A DNA stretch of 10,810 nucleotides from Pedosphaera sp. (GTDB lineage Bacteria > Verrucomicrobiota > Verrucomicrobiae > Limisphaerales > Pedosphaeraceae). Below the pieces are notes generated by a model. It did no database searches. It saw only the letters and a program-made list of their open reading frames with translations, and was not told the origin of the DNA. The stretch lies in assembly GCA_028293265.1 (NCBI GenBank), contig JAQGPB010000078.1, positions 1-10,810 of the forward strand, read 5' to 3'. Position 1 is the first letter of the stretch. Each line of letters starts with the position of its first letter. Below are positions 1 through 5,339 of this stretch, piece after piece. Made by a program: the position numbers and the translations under genes.

Positions 1-231
1 AACCCCGTCGGCACGAACGCCGAAATCACCAGCGCGCTTAATGGCAATAACCCGAAACAAACCGTCTTCATTGACCCGCAGGCCGGGCTGCGCATCAACG
101 GCCAGGGTGAACTGGTGGATGCCTGGGGTACGCCGCTGTTCTTCCATCAGCTTTCCGGCACGGAAATGGAAATCCGTTCCGCCGGCCCGGACAAGCAGAT
201 GTGGACTTTGGATGATCTGGTAGCGAGGTGA
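1..231 (+). CDS. Pseudopilin-like protein, C-terminal fragment
   Basis: The first frame is open from base 1 to a TGA at 229-231 and gives 76 residues, so the N-terminus lies outside the window. The end of the protein reads D-A-W-G-T-P-L-F-F-H, then M-E-I-R-S-A-G-P-D, then M-W-T-L-D-D-L. A D-x-W-G-T/N-P block followed by a S-x-G-P/A-D block is the pattern of the C-terminal globular domain of type II secretion major pseudopilins (GspG family), and stand-alone versions are frequent in Verrucomicrobiota. Without the N-terminal part I cannot tell whether it has a prepilin signal or is an enzyme or sensor carrying only this tail. It is convergent with the next gene. The 111 bases after the stop contain no gene and no clear terminator hairpin. 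Confidence 0.6.
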   Translation, partial: NPVGTNAEITSALNGNNPKQTVFIDPQAGLRINGQGELVDAWGTPLFFHQLSGTEMEIRSAGPDKQMWTLDDLVAR

Positions 232-342
232 AGGCGGAAAGGAGATTCCAGATTGGCTGGGGTCAGTCGCGGGTTGGGTGCATCTCAACTCTTGGCAGCC
301 TGGAAATGAAACGCCTGCGTGAAATAGTTCCGTTCGTGCCGC

Positions 343-1035
343 TTATTCTATGTCGGGCGTGATGAGATTGGGCTTTTCGGAAAGTTTGACCTCGGGGTTT
401 CCCGCGAGGAGCTTTTTTTCCAGTTTGAGTTTTATCTGGCCATGCTTGTCCGCCGTGTATTCCCGCTTGCCGGCAGCCGACGCGATTTCAACTTTTGCCT
501 TTCCCGCACTGGCCTTGGGAAAGAAAAAAATCACGCCTTCCGCGTTGGGTGCCAGCACTGACATCAGGCCGGCCTTGGCCTTGATCATTCTGTTGGCCTC
601 GGCGACGCCATCGCCGAGGCGGGCGTAGGGAAAGGCAGGGGCATCCGCTATCGGGATTTCGACGGTGAGCGCCAGATGCATCGTCCCTTTGGGCTGGTTG
701 ACGACGATGGTGGGGTTCTCCCGGCTCAATTCCTTCTGGTGCGGGAAATTTAGAATCTGCCAATTCGTGCCAATCTGAACAGGAATCGCCCCTTTGGCGC
801 TCAGAATCGTCAACGTGACGTCAGCAGGCCGCACGGCCTTGTTGGTGGAGGAAATGAAGGTGCGAATCAGCAGCTTGCTTTGATCCACTCCGGCGGCGAG
901 CTGACAAAATTCATCCATCTCCCGGTACGGAATTGTGCCATTGGTGCCGGCGGCCCAACCCGGCTGAATCATGCATGACTGAAAAAGTATCAGGGCTGCG
1001 AGCCATGAGAAAATCGGTGATGGCTTTAGGGCCAT
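343..1035 (-). CDS. Exported protein of unknown function
   Basis: The gene encodes 230 residues from an ATG at 1035. The N-terminus has a lysine, then a hydrophobic segment (about residues 8-24), and a plausible signal peptidase I site near G-W-A (26-28). A cysteine at 21 follows F-Q-S, which is a poor lipobox, so a lipoprotein is less likely. The mature part has alternating hydrophobic residues typical of beta-rich domains (V-T-L-T-I-L near 73-78, H-L-A-L-T-V-E near 120-126) and a lysine-rich C-terminal third (K-I-K-L-K-L-E-K-K). I do not recognise the family. It starts 7 bp after the stop of the VOC-family gene and has no good Shine-Dalgarno sequence, so it is probably translated from the same transcript by coupling. 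If that transcript begins at pstS, the gene may be expressed with the phosphate response; that is inference. Confidence 0.75.
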   Translation of the reverse strand: MALKPSPIFSWLAALILFQSCMIQPGWAAGTNGTIPYREMDEFCQLAAGVDQSKLLIRTFISSTNKAVRPADVTLTILSAKGAIPVQIGTNWQILNFPHQKELSRENPTIVVNQPKGTMHLALTVEIPIADAPAFPYARLGDGVAEANRMIKAKAGLMSVLAPNAEGVIFFFPKASAGKAKVEIASAAGKREYTADKHGQIKLKLEKKLLAGNPEVKLSEKPNLITPDIE

Positions 1036-1042
1036 AAAACAA

Positions 1043-1462
1043 TCAAGCCATCACACTCACCATCCAACTGATGCCGAAACGGTCGGTGAGCATGCCGAAG
1101 CGAGGCGACCAGAACGTCTTGGTCAGAGGCATTTTCACCTGGCCGCCGGCAGAGAGAGCGGCGAAGGCCTGGTCGGCCTCGGCCTCTGTTGGGACCGAAA
1201 GGGCCAACGAAAAACCGTCAAATTTCTGACCTTCCCCACAGCCATCAGAGGCCATGAGGGTGGATCCGGCAACATGGAAAGTGGCGTGCATGATTTTGTT
1301 TTCATAGCCCGGCGGGACCATGCCCGGCGGCGGCGGTTCCGGGCTTTCCTTGTAGCGCATCATAAACTCAACCCGCGCGCCAATGGCGGTGCGGTAGAAT
1401 TCGAGCGCCTCTTCGCAATTGCCTCCGAAGAACAGGTAGGGTTGGACGACTGTGGCATTCAT
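1043..1462 (-). CDS. VOC-family protein, PhnB/YjdN-like
   Basis: This is a 139-residue protein of the vicinal oxygen chelate superfamily, in the group annotated as PhnB-like or '3-demethylubiquinone-9 3-methyltransferase' domain (PF06983). Seen in the sequence: the opening P-Y-L-F-F-G-G-N-C-E-E-A-L-E-F-Y-R (8-24), the I-M-H-A-T-F block (57-62) with H59, M-A-S-D (70-73), and the closing W-S-P-R-F-G-M-L-T-D-R-F-G-I-S-W (118-133), all hallmarks of this group. The length is normal for a complete single-domain member. E. coli YjdN is the best-known relative; despite the old PhnB name, a catalytic role in phosphonate use is not established, and many members have no known substrate. The gene lies 47 bp downstream of pstS on the same strand with no terminator between, and 7 bp before the exported protein, so a three-gene unit is likely. 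Enzyme activity cannot be read from the sequence. Confidence 0.88.
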   Translation of the reverse strand: MNATVVQPYLFFGGNCEEALEFYRTAIGARVEFMMRYKESPEPPPPGMVPPGYENKIMHATFHVAGSTLMASDGCGEGQKFDGFSLALSVPTEAEADQAFAALSAGGQVKMPLTKTFWSPRFGMLTDRFGISWMVSVMA

Positions 1463-1509
1463 GGTGGTTTCAGTTTAGTGGTTTGCCCGGGAGGAACCGA
1501 CTATCATTA

Positions 1510-2361
1510 TTATTTCGCGCGCTGGTCGGCGGGCAAGGGATAGTAACCCACTTCTTTCACAATCTTCTGGCCTTCATCGCCGCGAATCCAATTGAGATAG
1601 GTGTGGATTTCGCCCTTGTCCAAGGCCGGATTGACGTAGTTGTAAAGATAGCGCCAGATGGGATAGGTGCCGTTGACGACGGTTTCTTCACTCGGCTCGA
1701 TGGCTTTGGACGATGCGTCCGCTTTCACGGCCAAGGCCCGCGCGCCGCTGCCATACGCCGCGCCGCCGTAGCCGATGCCGCCCAGGTCGCGCGCGACGGA
1801 TTGAAGAAGGATGGCCGTGCCCTGCTGGGTTTGCGCGGTCGGGGTGAAATCCTCGCCTTTGAGCACGTGGTCCTTGAAGAATTCATAGGTGCCGGAGCTG
1901 TTTTCGCGGCTATAGACGGTGATGGGTTCTTCCTTGCCGCCAACTTCCTTCCAGTTCTTCACCTTGCCGGTGAAAATGTCCTTCAACTGGGCCAAGGACA
2001 ATTCCTTGACCGGGTTGTCGTTGTTCACATAGACCGAGAGGCCATCCATGGCGACCTTGTATTCGGTGGGGCGTTTGCCGAAGGCCTTGATGCAGGCTTC
2101 TAGTTCCTTGGCTTTGATTTTTCGCGAGGCGTCGGCGATGTCCACCTGTTGGTTCTGCAAGGCCGCAAAACCGACGCCCGAACCGCCGCCATTGACCTGA
2201 ATTTTCACGTCGGGATGCTGGCCCATGTAAATCTCGGCCCACTTTTGGGCGAGAATGACAAGGGTGTCGGAGCCTTTGACGGTGATGTTGCCGGCGCGCG
2301 CGGATGCGGCCAAAACCAGCGCGGCTGCCAGGAGAGTGAACCGGGTGACGATTGATTTCAT
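1510..2361 (-). CDS. pstS: Phosphate ABC transporter substrate-binding protein
   Basis: This is a periplasmic phosphate-binding protein that would deliver phosphate to a PstCAB permease. With the ATG at 2361 it has 283 residues: a Sec signal peptide (1-23, cleavage after S-A-R-A), V-K-G-S-D-T-L (28-34), N-G-G-G-S-G-V-G (57-64), and S-R-E-N-S-S-G-T (151-158). The R152-x3-S156-G157-T158 spacing equals that of the phosphate-contacting Arg135/Ser139/Gly140/Thr141 of E. coli PstS. The loop D-I-A-D-A-S-R-K (74-81) belongs to the short PstS subfamily rather than the E. coli form. An in-frame TTG at 2382 has an AAGGA at ideal distance and would add seven residues (see 2388-2392), so the start is not settled. 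No pstC, pstA, pstB or phoU lies next to it: the downstream neighbour is a VOC protein, so the permease must be elsewhere. Three PHO-box-like repeats lie upstream. Confidence 0.93.
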   Translation of the reverse strand: MKSIVTRFTLLAAALVLAASARAGNITVKGSDTLVILAQKWAEIYMGQHPDVKIQVNGGGSGVGFAALQNQQVDIADASRKIKAKELEACIKAFGKRPTEYKVAMDGLSVYVNNDNPVKELSLAQLKDIFTGKVKNWKEVGGKEEPITVYSRENSSGTYEFFKDHVLKGEDFTPTAQTQQGTAILLQSVARDLGGIGYGGAAYGSGARALAVKADASSKAIEPSEETVVNGTYPIWRYLYNYVNPALDKGEIHTYLNWIRGDEGQKIVKEVGYYPLPADQRAK

Positions 2362-2387
2362 ATTCTGATATTGGATTCGCAATTGAT

Positions 2388-2392
2388 TCCTT
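2388..2392 (-). promoter_or_regulatory. Shine-Dalgarno favouring TTG start of pstS
   Basis: On the minus strand AAGGA stands 5 nt before an in-frame TTG (2382-2380), which is optimal spacing, whereas it is 26 nt before the ATG at 2361, where no other purine-rich site is seen. The longer form would begin M-R-I-Q-Y-Q-N-M-K-S, still a usable signal peptide with a longer n-region. The site lies in the loop of a possible 6-bp stem (AATTGA/TCAATT, 2380-2400). The start codon therefore remains ambiguous between TTG 2382 and ATG 2361. Confidence 0.45.
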
Positions 2393-2413
2393 AAGTCAAT
2401 TTATTAATGCCGC

Positions 2414-2453
2414 GTTACAATCAAACGGCGGGATTGTGACAATCAGGTTACAG
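2414..2453 (-). promoter_or_regulatory. PHO-box-like operator upstream of pstS
   Basis: Read on the minus strand toward pstS, CTGTAAC (2453-2447), four bases, then TTGTCAC (2442-2436) match the PHO-box plan of two CTGTCAT-like heptamers 11 bp apart. A third heptamer, TTGTAAC (2420-2414), lies exactly 22 bp further on, i.e. on the same helical register with one slot skipped. In PhoB-type promoters the box replaces the -35, and the -10 lies about 10 nt downstream; here TTTGAT occupies that place (2425-2420). The position, orientation and the pstS target together make regulation by a PhoB-like response regulator likely. The consensus is established in Proteobacteria; its use here is inference. 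Confidence 0.65.
2420..2425 (-). promoter_or_regulatory. Candidate -10 of the pstS promoter
   Basis: TTTGAT on the minus strand (4 of 6 bases as in TATAAT) starts 10 nt after the second PHO-box heptamer, the geometry of PhoB-activated promoters. It would place the transcription start near 2413 and leave a leader of about 50 nt before the ATG at 2361. It overlaps the third heptamer by one base. An alternative is the AT-rich stretch at 2401-2408, which would use the third heptamer as the activator site. Confidence 0.3.
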
Positions 2454-2544
2454 ATTGGACCGGGATGGCCCGTTTTGCAACTCGACAAAATGTGCTTTTG
2501 GGAACAGGGTTGCCTGAAGGCCGTCAATTACTTCAACATGGATT

Positions 2545-2550
2545 GGGAGA
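2545..2550 (+). promoter_or_regulatory. Shine-Dalgarno of the DUF4097 gene
   Basis: GGGAGA lies 6 nt before the ATG at 2557. It is one of the few clear Shine-Dalgarno sequences in the window and fixes this start, giving a proper signal peptide at the N-terminus. Earlier in-frame codons would add hydrophilic sequence before the signal peptide. Confidence 0.7.
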
Positions 2551-2556
2551 ATTTTT

Positions 2557-3558
2557 ATGAAAATTGCAATGGTCGGTATCCTGGGTTTGATTCTAGCCAC
2601 GTCGTCTGGCCTCACGGCAGAGGAGGGTGCGGAGAAAACCATCACCAAGTCTTTCGCGGCCGCGCCGGGCGGCGCCTTGAAGGTGGATCTGGACGGGGGC
2701 GACATCCAGGTCTTGACGGGGGACCAAAACACGGTCGAGGTCGTCGTGGAACGACAAGTAACCGGCGGGACTGAAAAGCAGGCGGCGAGCTTGTTGAAGA
2801 GCCACAAGGTCACGTTCACGCAGGACGGCAAGGAGGTGCGGGTCGAGGCATCGAAGACGAAGAAGCGGGGGTTTTCGTTCCGGTCGAAACCGAATCTGAG
2901 CGTGCGTGTACGCGTGACGGTGCCGAGGCGTTTCAACGTGAGCCTCAACACGGATGGCGGCACCATTCAAGTGTCCGACTTGCAGGGCACGGTGGATGCG
3001 CGGAGTTCGGGCGGAGATTTGAGTTTCACAAAAATTGAGGGTGCGGTCGCGGGGCATACCTCGGGGGGCAATGTGAAGGCCGCGGGCTGCACAGATAAGT
3101 TGGAGGTCCAGACCTCGGGCGGAAACATTTTGCTCAGGGATTATTCCGGAACGTCGGCGACGGCGGACACTTCGGGCGGCAACGTGGACGTGCATTCGTG
3201 CGCGGGCAAATTGCAGGTGAAGACTTCGGGCGGCAATATTGTGATTGACGGTTTCAGCGGACCCGGGGTGTATGCGGATACTTCGGGCGGGGCAATTACG
3301 TTTGGGTTGGACCAGCAGCCGGAGGGCGATTGCTGGCTTCATACCAGCGGCGGCAATATCACCGTGCGCTTGCCGGAAAACATCGCGATGAATCTGATCG
3401 CCGCGACGGACGGCGGGAATGTCACCACGGCAATTCCGGTGGCGGCCACGGTCCAGGGCAAATTGCAGGAAGGAAAATTGGAAGGGAAAATGAATGGCGG
3501 CGGGCCGGTGCTGTCGCTGCGAACCAGCGGTGGGGACATCCGGGTGACAAAGAAGTAG
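2557..3558 (+). CDS. DUF4097-family exported beta-helix repeat protein
   Basis: The gene encodes 333 residues with an N-terminal signal peptide (1-21, G-L-T-A then E-E). After a less regular region (about 30-130) come repeated T-S-G-G-N-I/V turns: glycine pairs at 134/135, 152/153, 170/171, 188/189, 207/208, 225/226, 244/245, 265/266, 286/287 and 325/326. The spacing is 18-19 residues in the core, widening to 21 later. Such S-G-G-D/N-hydrophobic-x-hydrophobic rungs define DUF4097 ('putative adhesin') proteins, expected to fold as a right-handed beta-helix. An earlier D-G-G-D-I-Q-V at 46-52 may be the first rung. Family members are found at the surface or in the periplasm, sometimes beside anti-sigma or phage-shock-like genes, and their function is unknown. 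The gene is divergent from pstS and 6 bp from the following DUF3592 gene, so those two are probably co-transcribed. Confidence 0.88.
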   Translation: MKIAMVGILGLILATSSGLTAEEGAEKTITKSFAAAPGGALKVDLDGGDIQVLTGDQNTVEVVVERQVTGGTEKQAASLLKSHKVTFTQDGKEVRVEASKTKKRGFSFRSKPNLSVRVRVTVPRRFNVSLNTDGGTIQVSDLQGTVDARSSGGDLSFTKIEGAVAGHTSGGNVKAAGCTDKLEVQTSGGNILLRDYSGTSATADTSGGNVDVHSCAGKLQVKTSGGNIVIDGFSGPGVYADTSGGAITFGLDQQPEGDCWLHTSGGNITVRLPENIAMNLIAATDGGNVTTAIPVAATVQGKLQEGKLEGKMNGGGPVLSLRTSGGDIRVTKK

Positions 3559-3564
3559 TATAAA

Positions 3565-4002
3565 GTGTCACCTCTGATTAAATCTGTGATTGTCTGGACA
3601 GTTTTGGCGGTCATCACTGTTCTCGGACTTGGCAGTTTAAATTGGCGGACATACCGGCGGATGGAGGTTGCGGGTGTGCGGGTGGAGGGCTGCGTTTTGG
3701 AGTTACTTCCTCAGATGCACGGGAGTGCTCGCTATGAATATCACTTTGCGGGGCACGCATTTGAAGGTCAAAGGCAACCATGGTCCCCGAATCCCGGGTT
3801 GGAACGACTCAAGGTTGGGGATGTGGTGACGATATATTGCGATCCAAAATCTCCCCAACTTTCGGTGCTCGGAGATCCAAAGCTGATATTGAATAATGAA
3901 ACAATTTCGATTGGAATTGCCACAGTCATGCTCCCAACCTTCATTGTTGGAGCCTATTGGTTTCGCAAACGTAATCTCGCACGGCGAGCCAAAGACCAGT
4001 AA
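3565..4002 (+). CDS. DUF3592-like membrane protein
   Basis: This is a 145-residue protein with a GTG start 6 bp after the DUF4097 stop. A transmembrane segment lies at about 5-24 and a second at about 114-133, followed by a positively charged tail (R-K-R-N-L-A-R-R-A-K). Between them is a beta-rich loop containing A-R-Y-E-Y-H-F-A-G-H-A-F-E-G (55-68), G-D-V-V-T-I-Y-C-D-P-K-S-P (85-97) and S-V-L. The Y-x-Y-x-F-x-G-x-x-F-x-G block followed by V-x-I-x-Y-D/C-P-x-x-P is the DUF3592 signature; a cysteine stands just before the usual D-P. The loop is probably periplasmic, given the charged C-terminal end. No enzymatic role is known for the family. The gene looks less GC-rich than its neighbours by eye. 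No other start fits better, since GTG is the first start codon after the upstream stop. Confidence 0.75.
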   Translation: MSPLIKSVIVWTVLAVITVLGLGSLNWRTYRRMEVAGVRVEGCVLELLPQMHGSARYEYHFAGHAFEGQRQPWSPNPGLERLKVGDVVTIYCDPKSPQLSVLGDPKLILNNETISIGIATVMLPTFIVGAYWFRKRNLARRAKDQ

Positions 4003-4056
4003 TGCAGCAACGGCGGTTGGCAAGGAGCAGGGAAGCAGCTACACATTATTACTGTG

Positions 4057-4461
4057 ATGCAACCGGCACATGTGGCTTCGGTTCCGGCGAAACCGCTGAT
4101 GATCTATGACGGCGAGTGCGACTTTTGCAAGTTCTGGATAATCCGCTGGCAGCGCGCAACGGGCGGGCGCGTGGATTATATCGCGTCCCAAGAACCGCGG
4201 GTGGCGAAGGAATTTCCAGAGCTGCCGCCGGAACGATTCGAGGGGTCGGTGCAGCTCATCGAGACGGATGGACAGGTTTACAGCGGGGCGGAGGCGGTGT
4301 TTCGTTCGCTGACTTATTCGCGGTTTTGGAAATGGCTGTTTTGGGTTTATCAACATGTGCCCGGGGTCAAGCCGGTGACAGAGTGGGCGTATCAGCTTGT
4401 CGCTAAACACCGGGAAACATTCTCCTTTTTGACGCGCTTGTTCTTCGGATGGTGGAAATAG
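4057..4461 (+). CDS. DCC-family thiol-disulfide oxidoreductase-like protein (DUF393)
   Basis: The protein has 134 residues from the ATG at 4057; a GTG directly before it is an alternative start. Near the N-terminus it has M-I-Y-D-G-E-C-D-F-C (15-24): the D-G-x-C-x-x-C motif that names the DCC family (PF04134, YuxK-like), with redox-capable cysteines C21 and C24 in a thioredoxin-like fold. Further family features are Q-L-I-E-T-D-G-Q-V-Y-S-G-A-E-A (66-80) and a hydrophobic, aromatic C-terminal half (F-W-K-W-L-F-W-V-Y). From memory, the wording of the whole chain is close to the N-terminal domain of verrucomicrobial DCC-lipase-maturation-factor fusions, but here it ends at F-F-G-W-W-K with a stop, so it is a stand-alone version. 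It lies 54 bp after DUF3592 on the same strand and converges with a thioredoxin gene. A purine-rich AAGGAG at 4022-4027 is too far away to serve this start. Confidence 0.87.
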   Translation: MQPAHVASVPAKPLMIYDGECDFCKFWIIRWQRATGGRVDYIASQEPRVAKEFPELPPERFEGSVQLIETDGQVYSGAEAVFRSLTYSRFWKWLFWVYQHVPGVKPVTEWAYQLVAKHRETFSFLTRLFFGWWK

Positions 4462-4511
4462 TCCCACCATGGTCCGGCAAGTGATTTCCGCCGCGGGATA
4501 CTGAAAAAGGC

Positions 4512-4985
4512 TTACACCTTTGCCTGCGTCAACGCTTGCTGGACAAACGACTCAATGGCGCTCGCGGGGCGCGCGCCGGCATCACGGGCAATTTCATGGC
4601 CGCCCTGAAACAAGACGAGCGTCGGGATGGAATGAATGGTGAAACGCTGCGCGAGGGCGGGCTGCTCCTCGGTATTGACCTTGGCAACGATGAGTTTTCC
4701 AACGCCGGTGGCGGCGACCTTTTGAAATTCGGGCGCAACCATTTTGCAGGGCCCGCACCACGGCGCCCAAAAATCCACCAACACCGGGACTGACGACGAC
4801 TGGATGAGCGCATTGAAATGTTCTTCGCGGCCAACATCCACCGGAACGTCCACGCCCGGGATGGGATGTTTGCAATTGCCGCAACGGGTGGCGCGGTTCA
4901 ATTGTTCGTAATGGATGCGATTGCGCCGACCGCAATTCGGGCAGGTGACCAGCACTCCTTTGTCGTCCAAATTAGCCGTATTCAT
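4512..4985 (-). CDS. trxC: Thioredoxin 2-like protein with N-terminal zinc ribbon
   Basis: The protein has 157 residues from the ATG at 4985. Two C-x-x-C pairs, C-P-N-C (15-18) and C-G-N-C (35-38), form the zinc-ribbon extension that separates thioredoxin 2 from thioredoxin 1. The thioredoxin fold follows, with D-F-W-A-P-W-C-G-P-C (71-80; active cysteines 77 and 80), K-V-N-T-E (102-106) and the cis-proline loop S-I-P-T (119-122). The fold resembles E. coli TrxC throughout; the protein is about 18 residues longer, mostly between the zinc ribbon and the fold. It reduces cytoplasmic disulfides; in E. coli TrxC is linked to oxidative stress. The frame stays open upstream to 5318, but that stretch runs through a repeat and antisense to a tRNA and is not coding; M-N-T-A begins the homologous sequence. 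It converges with the DCC gene, with a 50-bp gap and no clear terminator. Confidence 0.93.
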   Translation of the reverse strand: MNTANLDDKGVLVTCPNCGRRNRIHYEQLNRATRCGNCKHPIPGVDVPVDVGREEHFNALIQSSSVPVLVDFWAPWCGPCKMVAPEFQKVAATGVGKLIVAKVNTEEQPALAQRFTIHSIPTLVLFQGGHEIARDAGARPASAIESFVQQALTQAKV

Positions 4986-5030
4986 GTGGTCAATATTCAC
5001 CGTCCGACCGTGGGAAGCAAGGGAGGGGCG

Positions 5031-5181
5031 GTTGGTGAAATACCCGATGCTAAATACCCAAGTACCCAAACACCCAAATACCCAAGGAAGCACCAAATCC
5101 AAACCGGTGCGTCGTTTGGAATTTGAAGTTTGGAGCTTCCCTAGGTATTTGGGTATTTCGTCATTGGGTATTTTGCCACCC
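5031..5181. repeat. Imperfect palindromic element, about 150 bp
   Basis: The left arm (5031-5111) and the reverse complement of the right arm (about 5113-5181) align over most of their length. GGTGAAATACCCGATG pairs with GGCAAAATACCCAATG, then AAATACCCAAGTACC with AAATACCCAAATACC, then AAGGAAGC with TAGGGAAGC, then CCAAATCCAAAC with CAAATTCCAAAC. The left arm carries about 18 extra bases of ACCCA repeats. The element fills the gap between the thioredoxin gene and tRNA-Arg and encodes nothing plausible. Its size, terminal-to-centre symmetry and intergenic site suggest a non-autonomous repeat (MITE or REP-like), or a fold-back structure in RNA. No flanking target duplication is evident. Confidence 0.6.
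5053..5084 (+). repeat. Four tandem 8-bp ACCCA units
   Basis: AATACCCA, AGTACCCA, AACACCCA and AATACCCA follow one another without gaps. The opposite arm of the enclosing palindrome shows only about two recognisable units in the complement, so copy number has probably changed by slippage in one arm. Confidence 0.7.
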
Positions 5182-5240
5182 TCCCGGTTTTGCTTGCCGT
5201 TATCCCCGGTCCGGGCATATTTAAGGCTTGAGACGCGTTT

Positions 5241-5317
5241 GCGCGTGTAGCTCAATTGGATAGAGTGGCGCCCTCCGAAGGCGAAGGTTGTGGGTTCAAC
5301 TCCCGCCACGCGCACCA
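5241..5317 (+). tRNA. tRNA-Arg (anticodon CCG)
   Basis: This is a complete 77-nt cloverleaf with encoded CCA. The acceptor stem GCGCGTG/CACGCGC pairs in all seven positions, and the discriminator is A. The D-stem GCTC/GAGT closes with a G-T wobble, and the D-loop contains the conserved GG. The anticodon loop is CTCCGAA, with anticodon CCG at 5275-5277 reading CGG arginine codons. The T-arm is GTGGG-TTCAACT-CCCGC. The first anticodon-stem position is a G opposite A (27-43), so that stem has four canonical pairs (GCGCC/GGCGA). It is 22 bp upstream of the next gene with no terminator between, so that gene may be read from the tRNA transcript. Confidence 0.95.
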
Positions 5318-5339
5318 TTTTTCGACCGAAGCAGATGTT

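Noticed and set aside
1483..2103. 206-codon plus-strand frame opposite pstS
   Set aside because: Shadow of pstS; the minus-strand frame has the signal peptide and phosphate-binding motifs.
2463..2540. Sigma-70 promoter for the DUF4097 gene
   Set aside because: TTGCAA and TTGCCT could be -35 elements, but no hexamer at proper spacing resembles TATAAT well enough.
4818..5250. Plus-strand frames across the thioredoxin gene and the palindrome
   Set aside because: They read repeat DNA and the complement of thioredoxin; no start, domain or ribosome site supports them.
4986..5318. Upstream extension of the thioredoxin frame (about 110 extra residues)
   Set aside because: It is antisense to tRNA-Arg and crosses the palindromic repeat; the sequence M-V-R-V-A-G-V-E-P-T-T is a familiar artefact of translating tRNA complements. 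The zinc ribbon starts after M-N-T-A at 4985.
5256..5339. Upstream extension of the coiled-coil gene into the tRNA
   Set aside because: The extra codons are tRNA sequence; the hydrophobic anchor begins right after the ATG at 5340.
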